A stretch of DNA of 64,000 nucleotides from Sphingomonas sp. C3-2 (GTDB lineage: Bacteria; Pseudomonadota; Alphaproteobacteria; Sphingomonadales; Sphingomonadaceae), in assembly GCF_033025475.1 (NCBI RefSeq), contig NZ_CP130322.1, forward strand, positions 1,992,001-2,056,000, written 5' to 3'. The notes under the pieces were generated by a model. The model was not told the origin of the DNA. It did no database searches and worked only from the letters and a program-made list of their open reading frames with translations. Position 1 is the first letter of the stretch; every line of letters begins with the position of its first letter. Below are positions 34,101 through 43,238 of this stretch, piece by piece. The translations under genes were made by a program, and so were the position numbers.

Positions 34101-34416
34101 GGTGGATGGCAAGCGTATGGACCGTCGCCGAGCCCTTTTCGGGCTGCCAGGCGACGGTGGCGGTGCCCGCCGCCTGAACCGCCGCCGGTGTCGTCAGGTG
34201 AAACAGCTGGCGCGAATATTGATGCAGCCCGGCGTCATCGATCCGCATCTGGTAATCCGCCAGGCGCGCGCTGAGGCCCTCCTCCTTGGGGGGCGGAGCA
34301 GAGGGGGCATCCACCTTGACTACCCAGGCCGGTGTCGGCCCCACCTTTACCTTGTCTTCCGCCTGCGCCGCAGTGGCCATCGCCACCACGGCTGCGCCCA
34401 AGAGCCACCGTTTCAA
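31195..34416 (-). CDS. DUF3857 / transglutaminase-like / TPR periplasmic protein
   Basis: A 1073-residue exported protein. Signal peptide about 1-19 (cleaved near AQAED). Residues about 50-260 resemble DUF3857. The transglutaminase-like core follows, with Cys333 (RSGDCKGKTALLL), His376 (RFDHVIVR) and Asp391 (YWIDGTR) forming an intact triad. From about residue 650 to the C-terminus there are repeated TPR-like helix pairs (for example NPDHANANWMKAEFLVRTGR and ENMARRNNACWERANRN). The combination is typical of large envelope proteins in sphingomonads and Bacteroidetes; protein cross-linking or proteolysis is possible, but no function is proven. Transcribed alone; the DUF3800 gene begins 660 bases upstream. 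Confidence 0.82.
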   Translation of the reverse strand: MKRWLLGAAVVAMATAAQAEDKVKVGPTPAWVVKVDAPSAPPPKEEGLSARLADYQMRIDDAGLHQYSRQLFHLTTPAAVQAAGTATVAWQPEKGSATVHTLAIHRDGQVINVLGDGSHFKILQREAALEQAQINGIRTAVAPVPGLRVGDTLELGVTIDLADEALDGHVEANNMFLGGQKTERLHLRYSWPAKRAVKWRFGSAIPKPKKSDAAGFTTLTVDQSNYTSVKFPDATPGRFVDQGLVQISDFADWGAIARLMAPKYAQAAMLAPDSPLAEEIARIAARSSDPMARATEALRLVQTDVRYFADLGGLGNYIPTAADAVWQARSGDCKGKTALLLALLHGLGIEAAPVLVSAQRSDGVDEALPAPGRFDHVIVRTTIGGKTYWIDGTRTGDGAIDTIDTPPFKWGLVLRGDTTALTPIVWNGPTTPTHEWRLDLDARKGLDKPAQATGTAILRGDYAMQMRTFLSLVNSTQRDEFLRQLWAERHDWVSIDAVSQEIVATTGEVRLGFTGTATMDWDDDGALRYEADKSRLGRNLAPKRETGAPDFPVLIDAKHIMTHQTILLPDAGKGFSIEGESFDETIGGVQYKRTASLKDGRFDMTALDRSVPGELSLAAVKAADSQSDDIFAKTLFIRAPKNASEPAAAAPQSTEAQAIAEAGKLVTSGTPEKALLLLDPLIAQGKRTPDTLAARAGAQIALGRFQAAGQDLDAALATNPDHANANWMKAEFLVRTGRVEDAIYLMDRIILRDPQNGRAYEKRGGLRLALDQFDAAQSDFAIAVDRMPDDVEANIGLTRAYTRSRNLDQALAAADAFAKRLPNNPYAHALRANALVNLDRKKEALEAIKQSLALQPSADAYGVRLSMIDSYPDTSAIADDIVAAIAIEPTRNFDMAAMKRVAADQGAFQRLKLAYADAAKQYPTHKTHILGAAANLDAIAGDPAPLLAYLDGLVQEQPENMARRNNACWERANRNIGLNKALEDCTIAVTRTGNAMYLDSRGLVYLRKGDYALAIADYDAALTKMPGLAPSLLGRGIAKKRLGMIKEADADLAAARKIDADIEGRFADFGVSP

Positions 34417-34484
34417 ATCTGTTCCCCCGCTTAATGCGGGAGAAACAATAGCATGGCCTTATGTTGCGGCAATGCTGCGCATGT

Positions 34485-35075
34485 TCAGCCGTGGTGCAGC
34501 CGCAGCACGCTGCTTTGCAGAAAGGGCGCGACGATGCGCTGGACGCGGTCTGACCGGGTGGAGCGGATCGCGAGATTGTAGAAGGAATTGGCGATGACAT
34601 CGGCGATCTGGACGCCGGCGGAGCGGCGGCTGTCGGCGAGTTCGGTGCGGCCGCAGGTGCCGATCAGCGCGGCGATATCCGCGCGGACGGCAGCGAGCAT
34701 CGCGGGGGAATAGCGACCATCGTCGATGACGATTTCGGCGCAGCCTTCCACCTCGGGCAACCAGGCGCCGACGACCTGTTCGAGCAGGCGGACATAGACC
34801 TTCAGGTCGAAATCCTGCTCGCCGGGTTGCGGGCGCGGCATCGTCTTGTCGTCGAACGCGGCGACGATCGCGCGGCCGTGATAGCGTTCGAGCAGTTCGA
34901 AGAAGAGCGCGCGTTCGACGAGCGAGATCCGGCTGCCCTTCATCTCGCCGCGCAGCCCCGTCACCGTCTTGAAGCGGTCGAGAAGATCGTCGGCGGCATC
35001 CGCGTCGATCGACACGGCGGCAAAGACCATCGCACCGGCCGAAACGCCGCCGCTTTCATCGCAATAGATCGGCAC
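34485..35075 (-). CDS. DUF3800 family protein
   Basis: A 196-residue protein with the RNase-H-like DUF3800 pattern: an N-terminal IYCDESGGVSAGAMVFA (acidic Asp6, Glu7), a central acidic strand EIVIDDGRYSP, and the C-terminal SRRSAGVQIADVIANSFYN. These positions suggest a metal-dependent nuclease fold; DUF3800 genes are frequent in mobile and defence-associated regions, although nothing mobile is visible here. A 35-base gap separates it from the periplasmic gene upstream, so they may share a transcript with ftsH. Biological role unknown. Confidence 0.75.
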   Translation of the reverse strand: MPIYCDESGGVSAGAMVFAAVSIDADAADDLLDRFKTVTGLRGEMKGSRISLVERALFFELLERYHGRAIVAAFDDKTMPRPQPGEQDFDLKVYVRLLEQVVGAWLPEVEGCAEIVIDDGRYSPAMLAAVRADIAALIGTCGRTELADSRRSAGVQIADVIANSFYNLAIRSTRSDRVQRIVAPFLQSSVLRLHHG

Positions 35076-35110
35076 TCACTTCCCCTCTCTGCCCAGCATT
35101 GGCGCTGGTT

Positions 35111-35509
35111 TCAGACGCACGGATAGCGTTTTTTCATGAGATCGGCATAGACCATGCTCACCCCCATCTCCGCGCGCTTTTCGGGCGGCACGGCACCCAG
35201 CGCGCCGAACAGGTCGGACGAGGTGAGCCCCGAGCGTGGCGGCGGGCAGCTGTGCGGCGGCTCGCCGCGCCCCGTGCTCTGGGTCAGCATTGTGCGATAG
35301 CCGCGCGCGATCCGCGCGATATCGCGCTTCATCGCGGCCAGCTCTTCCGACTCTGCTGCGAGCGGGCCGAGCGCGCGCACCGCATCGGCGCGGGCGAGCA
35401 GGTCCTTGACGCTGATATCCTGCGCGCTGAGCGGGGGGGCAGAAACGCCAACGGCGCCTGCAGGTGCAAGCGCCGTCACGGTCAGCAGCCAGGCCGACAA
35501 CAAAGGCAT
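35111..35509 (-). CDS. Small putative periplasmic protein of unknown function
   Basis: A 132-residue protein with an N-terminal hydrophobic leader (LLSAWLLTVTALAPAGAVGVSA) that looks like a signal peptide, a helical charged middle (AESEELAAMKRDIARIARGYRTM) and two cysteines (HSCPPPR and the terminal YPCV). It starts six bases after the ftsH stop and is probably co-transcribed with ftsH. I recognise no domain. Confidence 0.6.
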   Translation of the reverse strand: MPLLSAWLLTVTALAPAGAVGVSAPPLSAQDISVKDLLARADAVRALGPLAAESEELAAMKRDIARIARGYRTMLTQSTGRGEPPHSCPPPRSGLTSSDLFGALGAVPPEKRAEMGVSMVYADLMKKRYPCV

Positions 35510-35514
35510 TACGA

Positions 35515-37470
35515 TCAGGCGCCCTGTGGCGCCGGATCACCGAACCCGCCACCGCGCGGGCGCCGGGTCTTGGGGATGGACGACCCCCCCGTGCCCAGTG
35601 CCTGCGGACGCCGGTAGCTGCCGTCATGGCGGCCGATATCCTCGCCCACGATGACGCGCTTCGATTCCTCGCCCGAGAGCGTCTCATATTCGAGCAGCGC
35701 TTCGGCCAGACGGTGGAGCTGATCGAGATTGTCGGTCAGCACCTTGCGGGCGGCTGCCTCGCCTTCCTCGACCAGACGGCGCACTTCGCTGTCGATGAGG
35801 CGCGAGGTTTCTTCGGACATGTTCTGCGCGCGGGCAACCGAATGGCCGAGGAACACCTCGTCCTGATTGTCGCGGTAGCGCAGCCAGCCGAGCTTTTCGG
35901 ACATGCCATATTCCATCACCATCGCACGGGCCATGTCGGTGGCCTGCTGGATGTCGTTGGAAGCGCCGGTGTTGAGCTCGTCCATGCCGTAGATCAGCTG
36001 TTCGGCGATCCGGCCACCGAAGCAGAGCGCGAGCTTAGCCTTCATCTGCTTCATCGTCATCGAATAGCGATCGCGATCGGGCAGGTTCCAGGTCACGCCC
36101 AGCGCGCGGCCGCGCGGAATGATCGTCACCTTGTGCAGCGGGTCGCAACCCGGCACGTGGAGCGAAACGAGCGCGTGGCCGGCTTCGTGATAGGCGGTGG
36201 CCTTTTTCTCGTCCTCGGTCATCGCCATGGACTTGCGTTCGGAGCCCATCATGACCTTGTCCTTGGCCTCTTCGAACTCCTGCATCGCAATCAGGCGCTT
36301 GCCCTTGCGCGCGGCGAGGAGCGCGGCCTCGTTGACGAGGTTGGCGAGATCGGCACCCGAAAAGCCCGGCGTGCCGCGCGCGATGGTGCGCGGATCGACA
36401 TCGGGGGCGAGCGGCGTCTTCTTCATGTGGACGAGCAGGATCTTCTCGCGGCCCTCGATATCCGGGCGGGGAACGACGACCTGGCGGTCGAAGCGGCCCG
36501 GACGAAGCAGCGCGGGATCGAGCACGTCGGGGCGGTTGGTGGCCGCGACGATGATGATGCCTTCATTGGCCTCGAAACCGTCCATCTCGACGAGCAACTG
36601 GTTGAGCGTCTGTTCACGCTCGTCATTGCCGTTGCCAAGACCGGCGCCGCGGTGGCGGCCGACCGCATCGATTTCGTCGATGAAGACGATGCAGGGCGCG
36701 TTCTTCTTGGCCTGTTCGAACATGTCGCGGACACGGCTCGCGCCGACGCCGACGAACATTTCAACGAAGTCCGACCCCGAAATGGTGAAGAAGGGGACGC
36801 CCGCTTCGCCCGCAATTGCACGGGCGAGCAGCGTCTTGCCGGTGCCGGGCGAGCCGACGAGCAGCGCGCCCTTCGGGATCTTGCCGCCGAGGCGGGCGAA
36901 TTTGGTCGGGTCCTTCAGGAAGTCGACGATTTCCTGCAGCTCCTCGCGCGCCTCGTCGATGCCGGCGACGTCGTCAAAGGTCACGCGGCCTTCCTTCTGC
37001 GTCAGCATGCGCGCGCGCGACTTGCCGAAACCCATCGCGCCCGAGCCTGCATTTTTCTGCATCTGGCGCATGATGAAGAACGCGATGCCGATGATCAGGA
37101 TGAAGGGCAGCGACTGATAGAGGATGACCATCCAGATCGACGGCTGTTCCTCGGGCTTGGCGCTGAAATTGACGTTCTTTTCCTTGAGACGCTCGATCAG
37201 CATCGGATCGTTCGGCGCATAGGTGCGGAACGCCTTGTCGTCGGTCAGCGTACCCGAGACGACGTCGCCCGCGATCTCGACCTTCTTGACCGAGCCTTCA
37301 TCGACGCGCTGGAGGAATTCGGAATAGGCGATCCCCTCCGCATTCGCGATGCGCGTGCGTCCGTCGAACATGGTTACGAACAGCGCCAGCGACACGAGGA
37401 TACCGACCCAGATGAGAAGGCTCTTCATCCAGGGGTTGGTTTCGGGCGGCTTGTTGTCGTTTTCGTTCAT
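35515..37470 (-). CDS. ftsH: ATP-dependent zinc metalloprotease FtsH
   Basis: Inner-membrane AAA+ protease that degrades unstable and misassembled membrane proteins and regulators; 651 residues, normal length. Two transmembrane helices (about 17-35 and 113-133) flank a periplasmic domain. Walker A is GSPGTGKT (206-213), Walker B is IVFIDEID (261-268), the second region of homology includes [19 protein letters not shown], and the zinc site is HEAGH (428-432). The C-terminus is Gly/Pro/Arg-rich. Transcription is leftward from a gap of about 90 bases after tilS that holds a CCCCTATTT element, a possible heat-shock -10. Confidence 0.97.
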   Translation of the reverse strand: MNENDNKPPETNPWMKSLLIWVGILVSLALFVTMFDGRTRIANAEGIAYSEFLQRVDEGSVKKVEIAGDVVSGTLTDDKAFRTYAPNDPMLIERLKEKNVNFSAKPEEQPSIWMVILYQSLPFILIIGIAFFIMRQMQKNAGSGAMGFGKSRARMLTQKEGRVTFDDVAGIDEAREELQEIVDFLKDPTKFARLGGKIPKGALLVGSPGTGKTLLARAIAGEAGVPFFTISGSDFVEMFVGVGASRVRDMFEQAKKNAPCIVFIDEIDAVGRHRGAGLGNGNDEREQTLNQLLVEMDGFEANEGIIIVAATNRPDVLDPALLRPGRFDRQVVVPRPDIEGREKILLVHMKKTPLAPDVDPRTIARGTPGFSGADLANLVNEAALLAARKGKRLIAMQEFEEAKDKVMMGSERKSMAMTEDEKKATAYHEAGHALVSLHVPGCDPLHKVTIIPRGRALGVTWNLPDRDRYSMTMKQMKAKLALCFGGRIAEQLIYGMDELNTGASNDIQQATDMARAMVMEYGMSEKLGWLRYRDNQDEVFLGHSVARAQNMSEETSRLIDSEVRRLVEEGEAAARKVLTDNLDQLHRLAEALLEYETLSGEESKRVIVGEDIGRHDGSYRRPQALGTGGSSIPKTRRPRGGGFGDPAPQGA

Positions 37471-37499
37471 CAGGGTTTCCGCAAAGAATCTCTGTCCCT

Positions 37500-37540
37500 A
37501 AAATAGGGGTTCAAAGTTTAAACACAATGCAACGGCCGTG
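37500..37540 (-). promoter_or_regulatory. Candidate ftsH promoter
   Basis: Read on the minus strand this stretch is TTGCATTGTG followed by TTTAAACTTTGAA and CCCCTATTTTAGGGAC. The CCCCTATTT element resembles the -10 of sigma-32 promoters, and CCCTAAAATAGGG is also a small palindrome. The -35 match is weak, so this is only suggestive. Confidence 0.3.
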
Positions 37541-37560
37541 TATTTCGGTCCGCTGGTCGC

Positions 37561-38502
37561 TCAATTCGCCGCGCGTCGGGCAGGGGCTGGCCAGATTCTC
37601 CACAATGCCCCGCCGCGCACCAGCAGCGCGCCGAGGCTCGCTTGCCGGCCTTCGGCCAGCGCCGCCAGCGCGCGGTCGAGCTCGGGGCCGCTGGGCGCGG
37701 CCTCGGGGCTGAGCAGCGTGATGGCGCGCAGCACGAGCCGGCGCAGGATTTCGGGGGGCAGCGCATCGGGCGTGATCAGCACCGCGCCGTCCTCGCGCCG
37801 CAAATGGGTGGGCTCCAGCTGGTCGACCGACCATGTAATCGCCTGTTCGGCCTCGGCCAGATGGCGCGCGCTGCGGGCGAGCGCGGCGCGGTCTATCCAG
37901 TTCGCCTCGGCCAGATGGCGGCGCATGCGTACGCGGTCGAAACGCGGATTCTCGTTGGACGGATCGCGCAGTGCGACGAGGCCCGCCTGCCCCACGATCG
38001 CCTCCAACTCGGCGCGCCGCCAACCCAGAAGCGGGCGGACGACCGCGCCGTTCACCGCGCGAATGCCCGCAAGCCCCCCCACGCCCGCGCCGCGGTTGAG
38101 CCGCATCAGCAGCGTTTCGGCCTGATCATCGGCATGGTGCGCGGTCAGGATGAACGCTGCGCCCCGGCTTTGGCGCAGGGTTTCGAGCAGATGGTAGCGC
38201 GCGCGCCGCGCCTCGGCCTGCAGCGATCCGGTGATCGGCGCATCGGGCGCAAGGATGGCGTGCGCGATGCCGCGCGCGGCGCAGATCTGCGCGACATATG
38301 TCGCCTCGGCCGCCGATTCCGCGCGCAGGCCATGGTCGACCGTGGCGGCGATGACGCGGTCACCCCAGGCCGCCTCGGCGAGCAGCAGCAGCGCAAGGCT
38401 GTCCGGCCCACCCGACACCGCGACGATCAGCGGCGCGGACGACCGGTCAACATCGGCAGCATCGGCGCGAAAGCGCGCCAGATCGGCAGGCGAAATGGTC
38501 AA
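37561..38502 (-). CDS. tilS: tRNA(Ile)-lysidine synthetase TilS
   Basis: ATP-dependent enzyme that converts C34 of the CAU-anticodon isoleucine tRNA to lysidine, needed to read AUA codons. 313 residues with the PP-loop SGGPDS at 30-35 and the TAHHADDQAETLLMRLNRGAG block. It lacks the long C-terminal domain of the E. coli enzyme, which is common for alphaproteobacterial TilS. It lies between mic60 and ftsH in the same direction; the order with ftsH is common in related genomes. Confidence 0.93.
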   Translation of the reverse strand: MTISPADLARFRADAADVDRSSAPLIVAVSGGPDSLALLLLAEAAWGDRVIAATVDHGLRAESAAEATYVAQICAARGIAHAILAPDAPITGSLQAEARRARYHLLETLRQSRGAAFILTAHHADDQAETLLMRLNRGAGVGGLAGIRAVNGAVVRPLLGWRRAELEAIVGQAGLVALRDPSNENPRFDRVRMRRHLAEANWIDRAALARSARHLAEAEQAITWSVDQLEPTHLRREDGAVLITPDALPPEILRRLVLRAITLLSPEAAPSGPELDRALAALAEGRQASLGALLVRGGALWRIWPAPARRAAN

Positions 38503-38521
38503 TGCAGGCGCCGACCCCGCA

Positions 38522-39505
38522 TCAGGACGGGGTGTTGGCGGCGGGCGCGGGCGGGGTCGCCTGCGCGGTGGGCTCGGGGGTCTGTGGCTGCACTTCGGGC
38601 TGCGCGTCGGGCTGCGGCACGGGGAGCGCCGGTTGCGTCGGGGCGGGTGCCGGATTGCCCGACAGGATGCGCGGCGTCAGGATCGCGGCGGCTTCGAGCG
38701 TGTCGAGCGCGCGGCGTGCCTCGACATAACGGCGCGCGGCCGCCATCCAGTCATCGGCCTTGGCGCGGCCGGGCATGCGGGCCACTTCGGTCATCGCCGC
38801 ATCGACCTGATTGCCCTCAAGCCGGCGCTTGGCGCGGGCCAGCCGTTCGGACGGAATGGGCGAGGGGGTGCCCGCCTTGCGCAGCACGAAAAGCTCGCCC
38901 ACCTCGCGCTTCACGCCGTCCCACCAGCCGGCTTCGCTGCCGCCGCCGGTCAGCTCGGGGCCAAGATCGCCGAGGCTCGTCTGCAGATCGTTGAGCGTCA
39001 CCGGCTGGCGCGAGGCGGCGATGATCGTCGCCACCGCGCGCGGCTGGCTGTCGCCGAAGCGGTCGCGCAGCTGGCCTTCGATATAGCCGAGCGCCATGCC
39101 GCGATCGAGCGCGCGGCGCGCGGCAAAGGCCACAAGCAGCCCTTCGGCGCGCGCGGCATTGCCCGATGCCGCATCGGCGCTGACGCTGATCCGCGCCAGC
39201 CGCTGTTCAAGATCGCGCACGCGGGTGAGCAGTTCGTCGGCGGCCTGCGGATCGACCACGGCCTGCACCGGCGGAACCGCGTTCACCGCGCCATCGGGTG
39301 CAATCTTGCGATCGAGTTCGGCGACCGCCGCGCTGCGCACCGGCGCGGGCTGGCGGGTAAACCATGACGCGCCGTCGCTGCTTTTGAGGAACCAGCCCAT
39401 CGCGATCAGGCCTGCGGCAAAGGCGATGACGACCGCAATCAGGATCGTCCGGATCGGTCGTCCCGGTCTGGCTTCTCCTTCGATCGGTACGTAATCCCTG
39501 GTCAT
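38522..39505 (-). CDS. Mic60/mitofilin-family inner-membrane protein
   Basis: A 327-residue protein with a short cytoplasmic N-terminus, one transmembrane helix (about 19-40), a coiled coil (around 85-110, DELLTRVRDLEQRLARI) and a C-terminal helical mitofilin-like domain (RRLEGNQVDAAMTEVARMPG...AARRYVEARRALDTLEAAA), then an unusual Pro/Gln/Thr-rich tail of about 60 residues. Alphaproteobacterial Mic60 is known to shape inner membranes and is typically encoded beside hemC/hemD, exactly as here. ATG 39505 overlaps the hemD stop (ATGA). Sequence conservation in this family is low, so the call leans on architecture and context. Confidence 0.72.
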   Translation of the reverse strand: MTRDYVPIEGEARPGRPIRTILIAVVIAFAAGLIAMGWFLKSSDGASWFTRQPAPVRSAAVAELDRKIAPDGAVNAVPPVQAVVDPQAADELLTRVRDLEQRLARISVSADAASGNAARAEGLLVAFAARRALDRGMALGYIEGQLRDRFGDSQPRAVATIIAASRQPVTLNDLQTSLGDLGPELTGGGSEAGWWDGVKREVGELFVLRKAGTPSPIPSERLARAKRRLEGNQVDAAMTEVARMPGRAKADDWMAAARRYVEARRALDTLEAAAILTPRILSGNPAPAPTQPALPVPQPDAQPEVQPQTPEPTAQATPPAPAANTPS

Positions 39506-40218
39506 CCGGCCTTGTCCTCGCTCAAACTGTCGCTGTGTTTGCACATATGGGCCGCCAGCGCCAGCAGTGCCGCATCGTCGGGATGCTCGGCAATCGCCAC
39601 GCGCTGCCATCCGGGGCCCGCGGCCTCAGCGGCGTTGGCGCTGATCGCGGCGATCGCGATACCGCGCCTGTCGGGCACCAGCTTCGCGAAATGCATCGCT
39701 GCGCGGGGCGAATGGAGCATGGCGACGGGGGTCTCGGCCAGCGCGGCTTCCAGCCCGTGCGGGTGCTCGACGGCGCGCGCGGCATAGGTGGCGATGCGGG
39801 TGATCGCGACGCCCCGGCTATCGGGCTCGCGGCGATCGGCGCCGCACAGATGGAGCACGCGCGCCACCCCGTTTTGCACGAGCAGATCGATCAGCCCGAT
39901 CGCGTCGCCGGGGCCGATATGGACGGTTTCAAAGCCGGCGGCGCGCACCGCAGCGGCGGTGGCACCGCCAACGACATAGGCGGGGAGTGCCTGGTAACGC
40001 GCAACATCCACGCCGCCGTGGCGCAGCGTGTTGGCGCTGGTGATCATCACCGCGTCGAACGCTTCCGGCGCGGGCGGTGTCCAGGCGAGCGGGCCGACGG
40101 TGAACAGCGGCACCGTGCGCGCGCTGAGGCCCAGCGCCTGTGCGCGGGCCAGCGTCTCCGCTGCGCCCGGCTCGGGACGCAGGATCAGAAGCGGGCGCCG
40201 ATATGCGGGGGGCGTCAT
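39502..40218 (-). CDS. hemD: Uroporphyrinogen-III synthase
   Basis: Cyclises hydroxymethylbilane to uroporphyrinogen III for heme, siroheme and cobalamin synthesis. 238 residues. HemD sequences are poorly conserved; the recognisable parts are PLLILRPEPGAAETLARA at the start, FDAVMITSANTLRHGG, AYVVGGATAAAVRAAGF and the C-terminal AISANAAEAAGPGWQRVAI. ATG 40218 overlaps the hemC stop by four bases; upstream in-frame sequence belongs to hemC in another frame. The position between hemC and mic60 supports the call. Confidence 0.88.
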   Translation of the reverse strand: MTPPAYRRPLLILRPEPGAAETLARAQALGLSARTVPLFTVGPLAWTPPAPEAFDAVMITSANTLRHGGVDVARYQALPAYVVGGATAAAVRAAGFETVHIGPGDAIGLIDLLVQNGVARVLHLCGADRREPDSRGVAITRIATYAARAVEHPHGLEAALAETPVAMLHSPRAAMHFAKLVPDRRGIAIAAISANAAEAAGPGWQRVAIAEHPDDAALLALAAHMCKHSDSLSEDKAG

Positions 40219-41141
40219 CCCGTGAAAAGGCTCCGCAGCGCGGGGCTGGCGCGGTCGAGCAGGCTTTCGGCGAGCGCGTAAACCGCTGCGTGGTCGCCGG
40301 GGGCAAGGCGCGTCTCGCCGCCATGCTGCTCGGCGCCGTCCATGCTGAGGATCTCGGCGCGCAGCCACAGATCATCGCCCGCGCGCACCGCAAGCGCGGC
40401 GACGGGGGCATGGCAATCGGCGCCCAGCTTTTCCAGAAGCGCGCGTTCGGCCATCACGCAGGCAAAGGTGTCTGCATGGCAGATCGCGTCGATCGCCGCG
40501 CGCAGATCGGCGCGGGCACCGAGGCATTCGATCCCCACCGCGCCCTGCGACGGGGCGGGAAGCATGGTTTCCACCGGAATCGCATGGCCGACATCGTCGC
40601 GCCCCAGCCGGTCGAGCCCGGCGGCGGCGAGCAGCGTCACCTCCGCCTCGCCCTCGGCCAATCGGTTGAGCCGCGTGTCGACATTGCCGCGGAACAGTAC
40701 GACCGACAGGTCGGCGCGTGCGCGGCGCATCTGCGCGGACCGGCGCGGCGAGCTGGTGCCCACCCGGCCATTTTGCGGGATTGCGGCGAGGCTGTCCGCG
40801 CCGATCAGCCGATCGCGGACATCGGCGCGTTCGAGCATCGCGGCGATCACGATCTCTGGCGGGCGGATCGTTTCGACATCCTTCATCGAATGGACCGCGA
40901 AATCGATCCGGCCGTCGAACAGCGCGATATCGAGCTCCTTGGTCCACAGCGCCTTGCCGCCGATATCGGCGAGCGCGCGGTCCTGCACCTTGTCGCCCGT
41001 GGTCTTCACGATCACGATTTCGATGGCGTTATCGGCCCAACCATGGGTGGCGATCAGCGCGTCGCGCACCATATGCGCCTGCGTCAGCGCCAGGGGCGAG
41101 CCGCGTGTTCCGAGCTTCAGGGGAAAGGAGAGGGATGTCAT
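40215..41141 (-). CDS. hemC: Hydroxymethylbilane synthase (porphobilinogen deaminase)
   Basis: Polymerises four porphobilinogens into hydroxymethylbilane. 308 residues. Visible: KLGTRGSPLALTQAHMV at the N-terminus, HSMKDVETIRPPEI, GTSSPRRSAQMRRARADL, FRGNVDTRLNRL, and the dipyrromethane-cofactor cysteine in GADCHAPVAALAV. It begins the hemC-hemD-mic60 run and is divergent from tsaD across 43 bases, so a bidirectional promoter is likely. Confidence 0.95.
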   Translation of the reverse strand: MTSLSFPLKLGTRGSPLALTQAHMVRDALIATHGWADNAIEIVIVKTTGDKVQDRALADIGGKALWTKELDIALFDGRIDFAVHSMKDVETIRPPEIVIAAMLERADVRDRLIGADSLAAIPQNGRVGTSSPRRSAQMRRARADLSVVLFRGNVDTRLNRLAEGEAEVTLLAAAGLDRLGRDDVGHAIPVETMLPAPSQGAVGIECLGARADLRAAIDAICHADTFACVMAERALLEKLGADCHAPVAALAVRAGDDLWLRAEILSMDGAEQHGGETRLAPGDHAAVYALAESLLDRASPALRSLFTG

Positions 41142-41184
41142 GGCGGCTTGTGCTAGCGATGAACGGCACTAGAGAAAAGGACCA

Positions 41185-42231
41185 ATGGCACTCATCCTCG
41201 GCATAGAATCCAGCTGCGACGAAACCGCCGCCGCTGTCGTCAGCACCGATCGGCAGATTCTGTCGCATGCGCTGGCGGGACAGGAAGAGGCGCATCGCCC
41301 CTTTGGCGGGGTGGTGCCCGAAATCGCGGCGCGCGCGCATGTCGAGGCGCTGGAGCCGCTGGTCGCGCAAGCGCTGGCCGATGCTGGCGTGACGCTCGAT
41401 CAGATCGATGCCGTCGCCGCGACCGCCGGGCCGGGGCTCATCGGCGGGGTGATGGTGGGGCTGGTCACCGCCAAGGCGCTGGCGCTGGCGGCGGACAAGC
41501 CGCTCATCGCGGTCAACCATCTCGAAGGCCATGCGCTCTCGCCGCGGCTGGCCGATCCCGATCTGCAATTTCCCTATCTGCTGCTGCTCGTTTCGGGCGG
41601 GCACTGCCAGCTGCTGCTTGTCGAGGGCGTCGGCAATTATCGCCGGCTCGCGACGACGATCGACGATGCCGCGGGCGAGGCGTTCGACAAGACGGCCAAG
41701 CTGCTTGGCCTTGGTTTTCCGGGCGGGCCGCGCGTCGAGCAGGCGGCGAAGCTGGGCGATCCCAAGGCGGTGAAGCTGCCGCGCCCGCTGGTCGGCACGG
41801 CCGAGCCGCATTTCTCCTTTGCCGGGTTGAAGAGCGCGGTGCTCCGCGCGCGCGACGCCAACACCCATTCGGCCGAGGATATCGCCGCGTCGTTCCAGCA
41901 GGCGGTGGTCGATTGTCTCGTCGATCGCACGCGCCGCGCGCTGGCGCGCGTGTCCGAAGAGGCGGTGCAGCCCACTGCGCTGGTGGTGGCTGGCGGGGTG
42001 GCGGCCAATCAGGCGGTGCGCGGGGCGCTCGAGGCGCTGGCGGCTGCGCATGATCTGCCCTTTTTTGCGCCGCCGCTCTGGCTGTGCACCGATAATGGCG
42101 CAATGATCGCCTGGGCCGGGGCCGAACGGTTCGAAGCGGGGCTGACCGATCCGCTCGATTTCGCGGCGCGGCCGCGCTGGCCGCTCGACCCCAATGCAGA
42201 AAAGGCGCGCGGCGCGGGAGTGAAGGCATGA
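41185..42231 (+). CDS. tsaD: tRNA N6-adenosine threonylcarbamoyltransferase TsaD
   Basis: Catalytic subunit of the complex that puts the t6A modification on ANN-decoding tRNAs. 348 residues; [16 protein letters not shown] at the start, [13 protein letters not shown], the metal histidines His112 and His116 in [10 protein letters not shown], and [11 protein letters not shown]. An AAGGA ribosome-binding site precedes the ATG. The stop overlaps the gpsA start by four bases. Confidence 0.96.
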   Translation: MALILGIESSCDETAAAVVSTDRQILSHALAGQEEAHRPFGGVVPEIAARAHVEALEPLVAQALADAGVTLDQIDAVAATAGPGLIGGVMVGLVTAKALALAADKPLIAVNHLEGHALSPRLADPDLQFPYLLLLVSGGHCQLLLVEGVGNYRRLATTIDDAAGEAFDKTAKLLGLGFPGGPRVEQAAKLGDPKAVKLPRPLVGTAEPHFSFAGLKSAVLRARDANTHSAEDIAASFQQAVVDCLVDRTRRALARVSEEAVQPTALVVAGGVAANQAVRGALEALAAAHDLPFFAPPLWLCTDNGAMIAWAGAERFEAGLTDPLDFAARPRWPLDPNAEKARGAGVKA

Positions 42232-43205
42232 AGATCGGGGTGATCGGGGCGGGCGCATGGGGCACCGCGCTGGCGCAGGTGGCGGCATCGGATGGCGCGC
42301 CTGTCACGCTCTGGGCGCTCGAGCCCGAGGTCGTGGATGCGGTCAACGCCACGCACGAGAACACGCATTATCTGGCCGGTGTGTCGCTCAACCCCGCCAT
42401 CCGGGCGACGGGCTCGCTCGCCGATCTGGACGATTGCGACGCGCTTCTGGTGGTCACCCCGGCGCAGCATGTGCGCCGCGTGCTTTCGGGCATGACGGTC
42501 GGCACCCGCCCGCTGGTCCTGTGTTCGAAGGGGATCGAGGCGGGTACGCAAAAGCTCGTCTCCGAAATCGTGGCCGAGGTGCAGCCCCAGGCGCCGATCG
42601 CGGTGATCTCTGGCCCGACCTTCGCGGCCGAGGTGGCGCGCGGGCTGCCCACCGCGGTGACGCTTGCCTGCGCCGATGACGCGGCTGCGCAGGCGCTCGC
42701 CGAACGCATGGCGCAGCCCTATTTCCGGCCCTATCTGTCGAACGACGTGGTGGGCGCCGAAATCGGCGGCGCGGTCAAGAATGTGCTCGCCATCGCTTGC
42801 GGCGTGGTCGAGGGGCTGGGCCTTGGCCTCAATGCCCGCGCCGCGCTCATTGCGCGCGGCTTTGCGGAAATGACGCGGTTCGGCACCGCACGCGGCGCGC
42901 GCGCCGAAACGCTGGGCGGGCTTTCGGGGCTGGGCGATCTCGTCCTCACCTGCTCGTCCACCCAGTCGCGCAACTTCTCGCTCGGCCATGGACTGGGCGA
43001 GGGGCGGCCCGCTTCCGAATTGCTCGCCGACCGGCGCACCGTGGCCGAAGGCGCGTTCACCGCGCCCGTGCTGCACCAGGCGGCGCGCGCGGCGGGCGTG
43101 GAGATGCCCGTGGTCGAAGCGGTGTGCGCGCTGCTGGAAAACAGCGCGCCGGTGGGCGCGGTGGTGGCCGATATGCTGTCCCGCCCCATTCGCGCCGAAA
43201 CCTGA
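42228..43205 (+). CDS. gpsA: NAD(P)-dependent glycerol-3-phosphate dehydrogenase
   Basis: Makes sn-glycerol 3-phosphate from dihydroxyacetone phosphate for phospholipid synthesis. 325 residues with an N-terminal Rossmann motif [17 protein letters not shown], the substrate-binding block [22 protein letters not shown], the catalytic Lys in [19 protein letters not shown], and [19 protein letters not shown]. It overlaps tsaD (ATGA), forming a two-gene unit. A short tandem repeat begins 33 bases after its stop. Confidence 0.96.
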   Translation: MKIGVIGAGAWGTALAQVAASDGAPVTLWALEPEVVDAVNATHENTHYLAGVSLNPAIRATGSLADLDDCDALLVVTPAQHVRRVLSGMTVGTRPLVLCSKGIEAGTQKLVSEIVAEVQPQAPIAVISGPTFAAEVARGLPTAVTLACADDAAAQALAERMAQPYFRPYLSNDVVGAEIGGAVKNVLAIACGVVEGLGLGLNARAALIARGFAEMTRFGTARGARAETLGGLSGLGDLVLTCSSTQSRNFSLGHGLGEGRPASELLADRRTVAEGAFTAPVLHQAARAAGVEMPVVEAVCALLENSAPVGAVVADMLSRPIRAET

Positions 43206-43238
43206 TCGCGGCGGTCAGCGGCCAAGGGGCAATCCGCG

